DNA of 64,000 nucleotides from Bacteroidia bacterium. Its GTDB lineage: Bacteria > Bacteroidota > Bacteroidia > Bacteroidales > Prolixibacteraceae. Within the stretch, counting starts at the first letter, position 1; every line of letters begins with the position of its first letter. The translations under genes and the position numbers were made by a program. A model generated the notes under the pieces. The model was not told the origin of the DNA. It searched no databases and was given only the letters and a program-made list of their open reading frames with translations. The stretch lies in assembly GCA_025358025.1 (NCBI GenBank), contig JANYKW010000087.1:95227-159226 (forward strand), given 5' to 3'. This document shows, in pieces, positions 24,947 to 34,848 of this stretch.

Positions 24947-26413
24947 ATGAGAAAACTGGTTGATTTATTATCAGGGATAGCAGGGCTGGAGGTATCCGGA
25001 AATTTGGAAACCGGCATCTCAGGTATTGCTTTCGATTCGCGTAAAGTACAAAAGGGTACACTTTTCGTGGCTACAGCCGGAACCCATACTGATGGCCACC
25101 AATACATTCCCCTTGCCATTGAAAATGGTGCAGTGGCCGTATTGTGTTCAATATTGCCGGTGAAAAGAGATTCTTCCATTACCTGGATTCTATCTCCTGA
25201 TACTTTGGCTGATCTGGGGAAAGTGGCTGCAAATTTTTACGGTCACCCTTCCCTGAAAATGAAAGTTATCGGGGTAACCGGTACGAACGGGAAAACTACT
25301 ACGGCTACCCTGCTTTACAGGTTATTTACTGAGATGGGTCACGCCTGCGGACTCTTCTCAACAGTATGCAACTACATTGGGGATAAAAAATCTGCAGCGA
25401 CTCATACGACTCCGGATGCCCTGCAGATTCAGTCGGTCATGGCCGATATGGCTGAGGCAGGATGTACCTATTGCTTCATGGAGATAAGTTCGCATGCAAT
25501 TGATCAACAGCGCATTGCTGGTATTTCTTTCGATGGGGGGATCTTCAGCAATTTAACACATGATCACCTCGATTACCACAAGACTTTTATCGAATACCGT
25601 AATGCCAAAAAGCGGTTCTTTGATCAATTGCCGGCCGGAGCCTTCTCACTCACGAATGCAGACGACAAAAACGGCGCTGTGATGGTTCAGAATTGCAAAT
25701 CCCGGAAATATACCTATTCAGCCCGGACGATGGCCGATTTTAAGGTGAAAGTGATTGAGAGCCATTTTGACGGGATGCTTCTTAATGTCAACGGGAAAGA
25801 GTTCTGGAACCATTTCGCAGGAAATTTTAATGCATATAACCTGGTGGCCGTTTATGGAGCAGCAGTACTTCTTGGTGCAGATAGTGATGAAGTACTGCGT
25901 GTGATGAGCCTTTTGAAACCTGTAGACGGAAGGTTTGAAATTTTTCGTTCTCCTGTGGGATATTTTGCCGTGGTCGACTATGCGCACACACCTGATGCGC
26001 TCAGAAATGTGCTTTCCACCATCAATGAGACCAGGACCACGGATCAGAAGGTATATTGTGTTGTCGGGGCAGGCGGAGACCGCGACAAAACAAAAAGACC
26101 GGAAATGGCTGCAGAAGCTGTTCAGGCAAGTGACCGGGTCATTCTCACGTCCGACAATCCGCGGTCAGAAGAGCCTGAGCAGATTATCGCCGATATGATG
26201 GCAGGTGTTCCGGCCGGGATGCTTTCCCGGGTATTGGCAATAACCAACCGCAAGGAGGCGATTCGCACAGCCTGCATGATGGCCCATGAGGGTGATATCA
26301 TTCTTATTGCCGGCAAAGGTCATGAAGATTACCAGGAGATAAAAGGTGTGAAACACCATTTTGACGATCGCGAAATTGTCAGGGAGATATTTAATGCATC
26401 CACGCTAAACTAA
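24947..26413 (+). CDS. murE: UDP-MurNAc-L-Ala-D-Glu:meso-DAP ligase
   Basis: A 488-residue cytoplasmic Mur ligase that adds the third residue of the peptide stem. The ATP loop is GVTGTNGKTTT, and the carbamylated-lysine and C-terminal domains are in order. The substrate motif DNPR (TSDNPRSEEP) indicates meso-diaminopimelate rather than lysine. It starts 3 bp after ftsI. This fixes the peptidoglycan as DAP type. Confidence 0.95.
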   Translation: MRKLVDLLSGIAGLEVSGNLETGISGIAFDSRKVQKGTLFVATAGTHTDGHQYIPLAIENGAVAVLCSILPVKRDSSITWILSPDTLADLGKVAANFYGHPSLKMKVIGVTGTNGKTTTATLLYRLFTEMGHACGLFSTVCNYIGDKKSAATHTTPDALQIQSVMADMAEAGCTYCFMEISSHAIDQQRIAGISFDGGIFSNLTHDHLDYHKTFIEYRNAKKRFFDQLPAGAFSLTNADDKNGAVMVQNCKSRKYTYSARTMADFKVKVIESHFDGMLLNVNGKEFWNHFAGNFNAYNLVAVYGAAVLLGADSDEVLRVMSLLKPVDGRFEIFRSPVGYFAVVDYAHTPDALRNVLSTINETRTTDQKVYCVVGAGGDRDKTKRPEMAAEAVQASDRVILTSDNPRSEEPEQIIADMMAGVPAGMLSRVLAITNRKEAIRTACMMAHEGDIILIAGKGHEDYQEIKGVKHHFDDREIVREIFNASTLN

Positions 26414-26419
26414 TGAAAA

Positions 26420-27670
26420 ATGCTATACTACCTGTTTAAATACCTTGAAAATTATGATATTCCCGGAGCGAGAATGTTCGAATACATCTCTTTCCGTTCA
26501 TCTATGACTGTAATTCTGGCGCTTTTTATCTCGACCATATGGGGGAAACGGGTGATACGCATCCTGCAACGTCAACAGATTGGTGAAGATGTACGTGATC
26601 TTGGGCTGGAGGGTCAGATGCAAAAAAAAGGAACACCCACCATGGGGGGAATCATTATTCTTGGCTCCATTTTAATCCCAGTGCTCCTTTTCGCACAACT
26701 CGAAAATGTTTATATCATCCTGATGATTATCTCCACCATCTGGCTTGGAGTGATCGGTTTTATTGACGATTATATTAAAGTTTTCCTGAAAGACAAGCAA
26801 GGGCTGGCTGGCAGATTTAAAATTATGGGACAGGTCATGCTTGGGTTGATCGTGGCAGGCACTCTTTATTTTAACGATGATGTAATTGTGCGCGACCAGG
26901 TTTATCTTCCCAACGGCAAAGTGAAAACTGAATCCGTCATGAATCCCCAGACGGGGAAAAAAGAGGTTCGCCAAATCACCATAGATAGAAAATCCACTGA
27001 AACTACCATCCCTTTTATTAAGGATCATCAGTTTGACTATAAATGGCTCGTCGGTTTTACAGGCAAACATGCAGATAAGTTGGTCTGGTTCTTCTATGCC
27101 CTGGTTATCATTTTTATCATTACGGCAGTATCCAATGGCGCAAATCTCACCGATGGGCTTGATGGGTTGGCGACGGGAGTCTCCGCTATCAGTGGGACGA
27201 CACTGGGGGTCTTTGCATACCTCAGTGGTAACTTTATCTACGCCGGATACCTGAATATCATGTACATACCATATGTGGGAGAACTAGCAGTGTATATCTC
27301 TGCTTTTATCGGAGCCTGCATCGGATTTTTGTGGTACAACTCTTATCCCGCCCAGGTCTTTATGGGTGATACCGGGAGTCTTTCACTGGGAGGGATCCTT
27401 GCAGTCTTTGCCATCATCATCCGCAAAGAGATCCTGATTCCACTGCTATGCGGTATTTTCCTGATCGAGAATCTCTCAGTGATGATCCAGGTCTTTTGGT
27501 TCAAATATACCAAAAGAAAATACGGAGAGGGCAGAAGGGTTTTCCTTATGGCACCCCTTCACCATCATTTCCAGAAAAAGGGATTTCCTGAAGCAAAAAT
27601 TGTGACCCGATTCTGGATTGTAGGGATCATATTATCGGTATTAACCATTGCAACGCTTAAAATCAGGTAG
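26420..27670 (+). CDS. mraY: Phospho-MurNAc-pentapeptide translocase
   Basis: A 416-residue polytopic membrane enzyme that transfers phospho-MurNAc-pentapeptide to undecaprenyl phosphate, making lipid I. Signature segments are [24 protein letters not shown] and the triple-histidine PLHHHF. It is about 55 residues longer than the E. coli enzyme because of a hydrophilic insertion (about 155-215, [15 protein letters not shown] through [10 protein letters not shown]), which is typical for Bacteroidota. Confidence 0.95.
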   Translation: MLYYLFKYLENYDIPGARMFEYISFRSSMTVILALFISTIWGKRVIRILQRQQIGEDVRDLGLEGQMQKKGTPTMGGIIILGSILIPVLLFAQLENVYIILMIISTIWLGVIGFIDDYIKVFLKDKQGLAGRFKIMGQVMLGLIVAGTLYFNDDVIVRDQVYLPNGKVKTESVMNPQTGKKEVRQITIDRKSTETTIPFIKDHQFDYKWLVGFTGKHADKLVWFFYALVIIFIITAVSNGANLTDGLDGLATGVSAISGTTLGVFAYLSGNFIYAGYLNIMYIPYVGELAVYISAFIGACIGFLWYNSYPAQVFMGDTGSLSLGGILAVFAIIIRKEILIPLLCGIFLIENLSVMIQVFWFKYTKRKYGEGRRVFLMAPLHHHFQKKGFPEAKIVTRFWIVGIILSVLTIATLKIR

Positions 27671-27672
27671 TC

Positions 27673-29013
27673 ATGGCTAATAAACGGCTGGTTGTTCTGG
27701 GTGGAGGAGAAAGTGGCGTTGGTGCCGCGATTCTCGGTGCTGCCAAAGGTTTCGGGACCTTTGTCTCTGATGCCGGGGAGATTCAGCCAAAGTACAAATC
27801 TGATTTGGAGAAGCATGGAATCCCCTATGAGGAGCTTCAGCATACGCCGGCCCTGATACTCAATGCCGATTTGGTTGTTAAGAGTCCGGGAATTTCCGAT
27901 AAGGTACCAGTCATTCAGTCGTTGTTGAACGCCGGAATTCCGGTGATATCGGAAATTGAGCTGGCAGGAAGATATACCACTGCAACAACCATTTGTATTA
28001 CAGGTAGTAACGGAAAAACCACGACAACCCTGCTGATATACGATCTGCTCAAACGGGCAGGCTTGAAGGTCGGACTGGCAGGAAACATCGGGAAAAGCTT
28101 TGCCAGACAGGTGGCAGAGGAGGATTTCGGGTACTATGTGCTGGAAATCTCCAGTTTCCAGCTGGACGGGATGTTCGAATTCAGAGCCAATCTGGCCATT
28201 CTGACCAATATCACTCCGGATCATCTGGACCGGTACGATTATAATATGCAAAACTATACGGACTCCAAGTTCCGCATCGTTCAAAACCAAACAGAAGAAG
28301 ATTTTTTCATCTACTGCCACGATGACCCGGTTATTGCTGCGGAGCTCGAGAAGAGGAGTCTGCGCGGAATGAAACTGCCCTTTTCTGTTAAACAACCACT
28401 TGCTGCAGGAGGATGGGTCGAGGGTGATAAAATGATATTAAATGTATTCAATAATATTTTTGACATGACAATTTTAGAACTGGCACTACAGGGGAAACAC
28501 AATTTGAACAATTCTATGGCTGCCGGTATTTCCGGAATGGTGCTGAAACTTCGTAAAGACGATATCCGGGAGTGTCTGAGCGACTTTCAGGGTGTTGAAC
28601 ACCGGCTCGAGCGTTTCATGCGGGTGCATGAGATCGAGTTTATCAACGACTCCAAAGCGACGAATGTCAACTCGGTGTGGTACGCTCTCGAAAGCATGTC
28701 GACCCGGGTAGTATGGATTGTCGGAGGGATAGATAAAGGCAATGATTACTCGCAACTGATTGATCTCGTGAAAGAGAAGGTAAAAGCCATTGTCTGCATC
28801 GGAGTCGATAACAGCAAGATCAGGACGGCATTTCAAGAGACCGGCATAACCATGGTTGACACAAGAAGCATGGCAGAAGCGGTTAGAAGTGCCTATTTTC
28901 TTTCCGCAAAGGGAGATTCAGTCCTGCTTTCACCAGCTTGTGCAAGCTTCGATCTTTTTAAAAATTACGAAGACCGCGGTCGTCAGTTTAAGGAAGCAGT
29001 CAGAAATTTATAA
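27673..29013 (+). CDS. murD: UDP-MurNAc-L-alanine:D-glutamate ligase
   Basis: A 446-residue Mur ligase that adds D-glutamate to UDP-MurNAc-L-Ala. It has an N-terminal Rossmann-type domain beginning LVVLGGGESGVGAA and the ATP loop [11 protein letters not shown]. The following NINITPDHLDRYD-type segment reads TNITPDHLDRYD, and the C-terminal domain includes NDSKATN. It starts 3 bp after mraY. No oddities were seen. Confidence 0.95.
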   Translation: MANKRLVVLGGGESGVGAAILGAAKGFGTFVSDAGEIQPKYKSDLEKHGIPYEELQHTPALILNADLVVKSPGISDKVPVIQSLLNAGIPVISEIELAGRYTTATTICITGSNGKTTTTLLIYDLLKRAGLKVGLAGNIGKSFARQVAEEDFGYYVLEISSFQLDGMFEFRANLAILTNITPDHLDRYDYNMQNYTDSKFRIVQNQTEEDFFIYCHDDPVIAAELEKRSLRGMKLPFSVKQPLAAGGWVEGDKMILNVFNNIFDMTILELALQGKHNLNNSMAAGISGMVLKLRKDDIRECLSDFQGVEHRLERFMRVHEIEFINDSKATNVNSVWYALESMSTRVVWIVGGIDKGNDYSQLIDLVKEKVKAIVCIGVDNSKIRTAFQETGITMVDTRSMAEAVRSAYFLSAKGDSVLLSPACASFDLFKNYEDRGRQFKEAVRNL

Positions 29014-29048
29014 TTACATCATTTTCTCAGATTAATAAAATATTTCAC

Positions 29049-30272
29049 GTGCAATTCAGCGATTACATTAACAGGTTAAAGGGTGACAGAAAGATTTGGA
29101 TGGTGATCTTCCTTTTGACATTCTTCTCAATCCTTGTCGTATACAGTTCGACCGGAGCTTTGGCTTTCCGGCGGGCAAATGGAAATACAACCTACTATTT
29201 TTTCAAACAGATACTGATTCAAGCGGCTGGATTTATGTTTATATTGCTGATGATCAAATATCTGAGTGTAAAGTTCTACAACAAAATCGCTAACCTGGTT
29301 CTGATGGCAGCCATCTTTTTTGTTATCGTGGGGATCGTGATTGGGCGGGGATCAGGACGGACCATTCCCTTGGGTCCCTTTAGCTTTCAACCCGCAGAAC
29401 TTGCCAAAGTGGCTGTGATGTTGTGGGTTGCCAGAATTTTGTCCAACACGGGAGAGAGTGATCATGCAAAAAGAAAATCATTTTTTAAGATTCTGCTGGG
29501 AATTGGATTACTGTGTTTATTGCTGATCAAAGTAAATTTCTCCTCCGCGGTTTTGGTGATGGCTACTGCTTTTATCATGATGTTTGTAGCTCTGATTCCA
29601 ATGAGATACCTTGTGGGCGCAATATTATCCGGAACCATTCTCTTTGTATCTTTGTTCCTCGTCCGCAAAACATTGCCTGAGATCATATACAAAGGCACCA
29701 GAATGGAAACGGTTTTTAACCGGATTGACCATTACATCACCGGCTCAGACCCGAAACGCGACGAGGGACTGACACAGGATGAATTCGCCAAAATTGCCAT
29801 CTACAATGGTGGTTTTCTTGGCGTTGGAGCCGGCAAAGGGGATATCAGCAATAGGATGAGTGCAGCATACAACGATTTTGTCTTCGCTATCATCGTGGAG
29901 GAATATGGATTGGCGGGTGCTGCTGCCATCATCATACTTTACCTGATTTTACTCACAAGAGGTATGATGATTATCAAAGCCTGTAAACGGACCTTCCCGC
30001 TATACCTGGCTACGGGAGCAGTCACAATGCTTTTACTGCAGGCACTGGTAAACATGGGTGTCTCCTCGGGTGCCATACCGGTCACCGGGCAACCCCTCCC
30101 ATGGATTAGCTGGGGAGGTACATCCCAGATTTTTACGGCATTCATATTCGGGTTTTTGCTTAGCATTAGTGCTGAGAATCAAGCAGAAATAGGGAAGCAG
30201 GATCTCGTAGAAAAGATGGAAGAAGATGATTTTTCGGAAGAAGAGGTTTTCTTGTCAAATATAGAACGGTAA
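29049..30272 (+). CDS. ftsW: Septal peptidoglycan polymerase FtsW
   Basis: A 407-residue SEDS-family glycosyltransferase with about ten membrane segments that polymerises septal glycan with FtsI. Family signatures seen are GRTIPLGPFSFQPAELAK, VEEYGLAGAA and PVTGQPLPWISWGGTSQ. The start appears to be GTG at 29049, 35 bp after murD, the widest gap among the early genes of the cluster. The C-terminus is an acidic cytoplasmic tail. Confidence 0.93.
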   Translation: MQFSDYINRLKGDRKIWMVIFLLTFFSILVVYSSTGALAFRRANGNTTYYFFKQILIQAAGFMFILLMIKYLSVKFYNKIANLVLMAAIFFVIVGIVIGRGSGRTIPLGPFSFQPAELAKVAVMLWVARILSNTGESDHAKRKSFFKILLGIGLLCLLLIKVNFSSAVLVMATAFIMMFVALIPMRYLVGAILSGTILFVSLFLVRKTLPEIIYKGTRMETVFNRIDHYITGSDPKRDEGLTQDEFAKIAIYNGGFLGVGAGKGDISNRMSAAYNDFVFAIIVEEYGLAGAAAIIILYLILLTRGMMIIKACKRTFPLYLATGAVTMLLLQALVNMGVSSGAIPVTGQPLPWISWGGTSQIFTAFIFGFLLSISAENQAEIGKQDLVEKMEEDDFSEEEVFLSNIER

Positions 30273-30276
30273 AATT

Positions 30277-31389
30277 ATGAGCAACCATCGGTTCATCATC
30301 AGCGGAGGAGGTACAGGGGGACATATTTTCCCTGCCCTGTCTATCGCAGAAGGATTGAAACAGCGTTTTGCGGATGCGGAGATTCTCTTCGTCGGGGCGT
30401 TGGGAAAGATGGAGATGGAGAAAGTACCTGCAGCGGGATTCCGGATTGCCGGATTGCCTGTAGCCGGTTTTCACCGGGGTGAAGTATGGCGCAACCTGCT
30501 TTTTCTCCCCAAACTGATAAACTCCCTGTGGAAAGCAAGATCGGTGGTCAGAAATTTCAAACCCGATTGTGTGATCGGCGTGGGTGGTTATGCCAGTGGC
30601 CCTGTTCTTAAAGTGGCTACCCAGATGGGTATTCCAACCGTATTGCAGGAACAGAACTCCTATGCAGGGGTTACAAATAAATTGCTGGGTAAAAAGGCCA
30701 ACAAAATATGTGTTGCTTATCCGGATATGGAGCGGTTTTTCCCGAAAGACAAGATTGTTCTTACAGGAAATCCAATCCGGAAAGGGTTGGAAGGGATTGA
30801 AAACAAGTCTGTTGAGTCATTGGAGTTTTTCGGACTGGATTCCAATAAACCTGTTGTATTGGTGATAGGCGGAAGCTTGGGTGCCCGTTCCCTGAACAAT
30901 GCAATCCGCGCCAAGCTGGAGCTTATCCGTACATCCGGGGTGCAGTTTCTATGGCAGACAGGAAAAATCTATTACCAGGATATCATGGAAGCACTTGCCA
31001 AAGAACCTGCCGGGAATGTCTGTCTTCTTGAATTTATTCAACGCATGGATCTGGCTTTCGCGGCAGCCGATCTGGTGATCTCCAGGGCAGGTGCCGGAAC
31101 CCTCAGCGAGCTGTGCGTTGTTGGATTGCCTTCGATTTTGGTCCCATCGCCCAATGTGGCTGAAGATCACCAGACAGCCAATGCCCGGGCATTGGCCGAC
31201 CGGGGAGCAGCAGTGCTGATCAGGGATGCAGAGGTGAACGAAAAGTTGGTTGAAGAAGCCCTGAAACTTGTAAATGACAGGCAGCGTCTGACAGCCTTAT
31301 CCCAAAAAATTAAAGAAATGGGAACACCCAATGCAACAAAAGATATTATAGAGGTTATTGTTTCTTTGTTAAAAGATAAAAATGGTTGA
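30277..31389 (+). CDS. murG: UDP-GlcNAc:lipid I N-acetylglucosaminyltransferase
   Basis: A 370-residue peripheral membrane glycosyltransferase that converts lipid I to lipid II. The N-terminal motif GGGTGGHIFPAL, the central VIGGSLGARSLN and the donor-site segment SRAGAGTLSEL are all present. It lies 4 bp after ftsW and overlaps murC by 8 bp. Confidence 0.95.
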   Translation: MSNHRFIISGGGTGGHIFPALSIAEGLKQRFADAEILFVGALGKMEMEKVPAAGFRIAGLPVAGFHRGEVWRNLLFLPKLINSLWKARSVVRNFKPDCVIGVGGYASGPVLKVATQMGIPTVLQEQNSYAGVTNKLLGKKANKICVAYPDMERFFPKDKIVLTGNPIRKGLEGIENKSVESLEFFGLDSNKPVVLVIGGSLGARSLNNAIRAKLELIRTSGVQFLWQTGKIYYQDIMEALAKEPAGNVCLLEFIQRMDLAFAAADLVISRAGAGTLSELCVVGLPSILVPSPNVAEDHQTANARALADRGAAVLIRDAEVNEKLVEEALKLVNDRQRLTALSQKIKEMGTPNATKDIIEVIVSLLKDKNG

Positions 31390-32770
31390 AACTGAAAATA
31401 TTAAGCAGGTTTACCTGCTGGGAATCGGCGGAATTGGGATGAGTGCGCTCGCCCGGTATTTCAGATTTGCCGGTAAACAAGTTTCCGGGTACGACAAGAC
31501 CCCATCTCCACTGACCGATGAGCTGATTGCAGAGGGTATTCCCGTCCATTTCCAGGAGGAGTTACAACTTCTCCCGTCACTGAATGAACGAGAAACAACG
31601 CTGGTAATCCTTACTCCTGCAGTGCCGGAACATTTTGGTGAGCTGGTATGGCTGCGTTTGAACGATTTTGTCGTTGCCAAGCGTTCGGAAGTCCTGGGAT
31701 CACTGAGCAGGGACAAAAGTTGCATTGCCATTGCCGGTACACATGGAAAAACTTCGGTAACCACGATGACTGCCTACCTGCTCAAGGAGTCACATGTAGA
31801 CTGCTGTGCCTTCATGGGAGGCCTTTCGCGGAATTATGGCACCAATTTGTTGCTACCCGGCAATGACAGCAACCTGATGGTCGCCGAGGCCGACGAGTTT
31901 GACCGCTCATTTCTGAGATTATTCCCGAAGATGGCGGTCATTACCTGGATGGATCCGGATCATCTGGATATTTATGGCACTGCAGATCAGCTTGTTGATG
32001 CCTTTGCTACCTTTGTTGGCCAGATAACCGAAGGAGGAACTTTACTATACCGCGTGGGAGTAGCCATTGAACGGGAATGGAATAATAAAATTCAATATTT
32101 CAGTTATTCTGTTTCCGAAAAGGCCGATTTCAGCGTGGTAAATATTGAAGTTACCGGGGGTGCCTACCGATTCGATCTGATCTCACCTTTTGGTGAGCTA
32201 AAGGGGATTACCCTCCACTATCCGGGATTGATGAATGTTGAAAACCTGACTGCAGCGCTGGCTATGGCACTTCTGAATGGGGTTACCAAGGAGGAAATTC
32301 TTGCTTCAGTGCCAAATTACAAAGGAGTGGAAAGACGATTCGACATCCGGTACAAAGGCGTACAACGGGTATATATTGACGACTATGCACACCATCCCAG
32401 GGAACTGGAGGCTACCATTATGTCGGTACGCCACCTCTATCCCGGCAGGAAAATAACAGGAATTTTCCAGCCACATCTATTTACACGTACCCGTGACTTT
32501 GTCGATGGTTTTGCAGAAAGTCTTGATCTGTTGGATGAAGCATTGGTGATGGAGATTTATCCTGCAAGGGAAGAGCCGATCCCGGGAGTTGATGCGGGAA
32601 TGATCCTGAATAAAATGAAACTAAAATCAAAGCAAAGATGTTCTGCAGGAGATTTTCCTGCTATTCTTGATAAATATAAGCTGGATATATTGCTAACACT
32701 GGGGGCTGGCGACATCGACCGCCTGGTATTCCCCCTTATTGAATATTTAAAGGAAAAGGAAGATGCTTAA
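31382..32770 (+). CDS. murC: UDP-MurNAc:L-alanine ligase
   Basis: A 462-residue Mur ligase that adds the first residue to UDP-MurNAc. The Rossmann start reads LGIGGIGMSALARYF and the ATP loop IAGTHGKTSVTTM. Later conserved segments are EADEFDRSF and DDYAHHPRE. It overlaps murG and ftsQ by 8 bp on each side, consistent with translational coupling. No murB or ddl is found in the cluster. Confidence 0.95.
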   Translation: MVETENIKQVYLLGIGGIGMSALARYFRFAGKQVSGYDKTPSPLTDELIAEGIPVHFQEELQLLPSLNERETTLVILTPAVPEHFGELVWLRLNDFVVAKRSEVLGSLSRDKSCIAIAGTHGKTSVTTMTAYLLKESHVDCCAFMGGLSRNYGTNLLLPGNDSNLMVAEADEFDRSFLRLFPKMAVITWMDPDHLDIYGTADQLVDAFATFVGQITEGGTLLYRVGVAIEREWNNKIQYFSYSVSEKADFSVVNIEVTGGAYRFDLISPFGELKGITLHYPGLMNVENLTAALAMALLNGVTKEEILASVPNYKGVERRFDIRYKGVQRVYIDDYAHHPRELEATIMSVRHLYPGRKITGIFQPHLFTRTRDFVDGFAESLDLLDEALVMEIYPAREEPIPGVDAGMILNKMKLKSKQRCSAGDFPAILDKYKLDILLTLGAGDIDRLVFPLIEYLKEKEDA

Positions 32771-33515
32771 AAAAATTGGCTATCTTTTCATCTGGTTTCT
32801 GGTGCTCACGGGGGTCTCCCTTTCCTTGGGATTCACCATCTACGAGCGAAAAAAGATTGTTTGCACCGATGTCCGGGTTGAGATTACCGATTCTGTTCAA
32901 AATCAGTTTATCAGAGGTCGAGAGATTCGGCAATGGGTTTTGAAGCGGTATCCTTACATTCTTCGGGAAAATCTGGAGAATGTTGATCTTCGGGTAATTG
33001 AAGACGGATTGAGGAAAATTAAAGCCATTGAGGATGTTAACGTATTCACATCCATCGTTGGGAGAGGTAAGCCCGGAGAGGGTTCTATTGTTGTCAAAAT
33101 CCGGCAGCGTGAGCCGGAGTTCAGGGTGGATCAGCCGGGTCGTGATTATTACATGGATAAGTTTGGCAAAAGCATAGACTGGACACCAGACTATACACCG
33201 CGTGTGATGATGGTATCCGGCGTAGTATCCTATGAATATGCCCGGAAGCGGCTTCTTCCGCTGATCTCCTATATTCAGGAGGATCAGTTTTTGAATGCCC
33301 AGATTGATCAGATCCATGTGGGGGGAAACGGAAATCTGACGATGGTTCCCAGGATCGGGGAACAGACTATTTATTTTGGTCCTCCGGAAAATTATCAGGT
33401 CAAGTTAAGAAATTTAAAAGCGTTGTACAAAGAGGGATTTAAGAACGGTGGATGGACAAAATACAAATCCATCAACCTGTCATATAAGAATCTTGTAATC
33501 TGTTTAAAAAAATAA
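32763..33515 (+). CDS. ftsQ: Cell division protein FtsQ-like
   Basis: A 250-residue bitopic protein: a short cytoplasmic start, a membrane helix (about 8-27, LFIWFLVLTGVSLSLGFTIY), then a periplasmic POTRA-like domain with VNVFTSIVGRGK and a C-terminal FtsQ domain. It bridges the divisome with FtsL. Identification rests on position between murC and ftsA, length and topology, since sequence similarity across phyla is low. Confidence 0.85.
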   Translation: MLKKIGYLFIWFLVLTGVSLSLGFTIYERKKIVCTDVRVEITDSVQNQFIRGREIRQWVLKRYPYILRENLENVDLRVIEDGLRKIKAIEDVNVFTSIVGRGKPGEGSIVVKIRQREPEFRVDQPGRDYYMDKFGKSIDWTPDYTPRVMMVSGVVSYEYARKRLLPLISYIQEDQFLNAQIDQIHVGGNGNLTMVPRIGEQTIYFGPPENYQVKLRNLKALYKEGFKNGGWTKYKSINLSYKNLVICLKK

Positions 33516-33520
33516 TAGAG

Positions 33521-34831
33521 ATGAGCCAGACAAGGGAATTAGCAGCAGCTATTGACATCGGCACCTGCCGTACCAGAGCTATTCTGGGACGTTTTACATC
33601 AGACAATAAACTTGATGTCTTGGCCTTTGGTGAAGTACCTACCCAAGGAGTTCGTAACGGAGTTGTGGTGAATATTGATGAAGCCGCAGAATCGATCCGC
33701 AAGGCGGTATTAATCCTTGAGCGATCTACCAATCTGAGGATCAAGAAACTGTATGCAGGTATTTCCGGCCAGAAAATTGGAAACCGATCATACTCTTGTT
33801 ACCGGATGACGGATGGCAATGAGGTGACACAGGCGATCGTTAAGGGATTGTCGGATGAAGCCCGACGCCATTCTGTCGAGGTTGGCGAGAAAATTTACCA
33901 CCTTGTACCCACCGAATACACCGTAGACGGAGAACGTGAGATCAACAAGCCTGTTGGCATCGCCGGCCGCCGGATTGATGCTACTTTCAATATCATTCTT
34001 GCCTCCGAGAATTATGAGAAGAACCTATGCCGTGCCATCGAAAAGGCCGGATTTGAGTTGGCAGCCGTCTATGTCAATCCTTATGTGCAGGGCACCGCCT
34101 GCCTGTCGCAGGACGAGAAAGAAGCCGGCGTGGTTTTGCTGGATCTCGGTGCAGGAACAACAGGAATATCGCTTTATTACGAAAACAAGCTGCGCCTTGC
34201 TTTGGAACTGCCTTTTGGCGGCAATGTCATCTCCAATGATATCAGGGAAGGATGTAATATCATCCCGCGGCATGCGGAGATGGTGAAAGTCAATTGCGGT
34301 TTTGCCATGACAGATCTGGCTCCTGATCATAAAGTTGCCCAGATCCCGGAAGTGGAAGGCTGGCCCGGCAAAGAGATTTCCTTTAAAAGTTTGTCGGGGA
34401 TCATACAGGCACGTGTAGAGGAGATCCTGGAATGGGTTAACTTCCAGCTCGAATCAACAGGCTATGTGGATAAGCTGGGTGCAGGCATTGTGCTCACGGG
34501 TTGCGGGGCAAGCCTGAACGGAATCGATAAAATAGTGAGTTACATGACCGGTCTGGATGTAAGGTTCGGAAAACCTGCTGTCGCTATGAAGGAGCAATTA
34601 TTCAACGAACAGCTTTCCACACCTGGTTCAGCAAACCTGCTCGGAATTCTTATTCACGGGCTTATTGCCTCGAGAAATCTGAAATATCCTGCCGGGATGG
34701 TAGATCCTGTCGTGCAGGAAGAAGCTCCCAAGCCTGAACCGGCAAAAAAGAGATCGGGAGGATTTCACGATCTGGTAGGCAAGGTAAAAGATAGCTTTGA
34801 TGGTCTTTTTGAAGACACCGAAAGAAAATAA
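33521..34831 (+). CDS. ftsA: Cell division protein FtsA
   Basis: A 436-residue actin-fold ATPase that tethers FtsZ to the membrane. The phosphate loops read AAIDIGTCRTRAI and LLDLGAGTTGISLY. The C-terminus is a linker followed by an amphipathic helix (about 415-430) with F415, L418, V419, V422, F426, L429 and F430 on one face, the expected membrane-targeting sequence. Its end, FDGLFED, closely resembles the end of the following FtsZ. The gap to ftsZ is 17 bp. Confidence 0.94.
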   Translation: MSQTRELAAAIDIGTCRTRAILGRFTSDNKLDVLAFGEVPTQGVRNGVVVNIDEAAESIRKAVLILERSTNLRIKKLYAGISGQKIGNRSYSCYRMTDGNEVTQAIVKGLSDEARRHSVEVGEKIYHLVPTEYTVDGEREINKPVGIAGRRIDATFNIILASENYEKNLCRAIEKAGFELAAVYVNPYVQGTACLSQDEKEAGVVLLDLGAGTTGISLYYENKLRLALELPFGGNVISNDIREGCNIIPRHAEMVKVNCGFAMTDLAPDHKVAQIPEVEGWPGKEISFKSLSGIIQARVEEILEWVNFQLESTGYVDKLGAGIVLTGCGASLNGIDKIVSYMTGLDVRFGKPAVAMKEQLFNEQLSTPGSANLLGILIHGLIASRNLKYPAGMVDPVVQEEAPKPEPAKKRSGGFHDLVGKVKDSFDGLFEDTERK

Positions 34832-34848
34832 ATGCAAAGAACCTACAC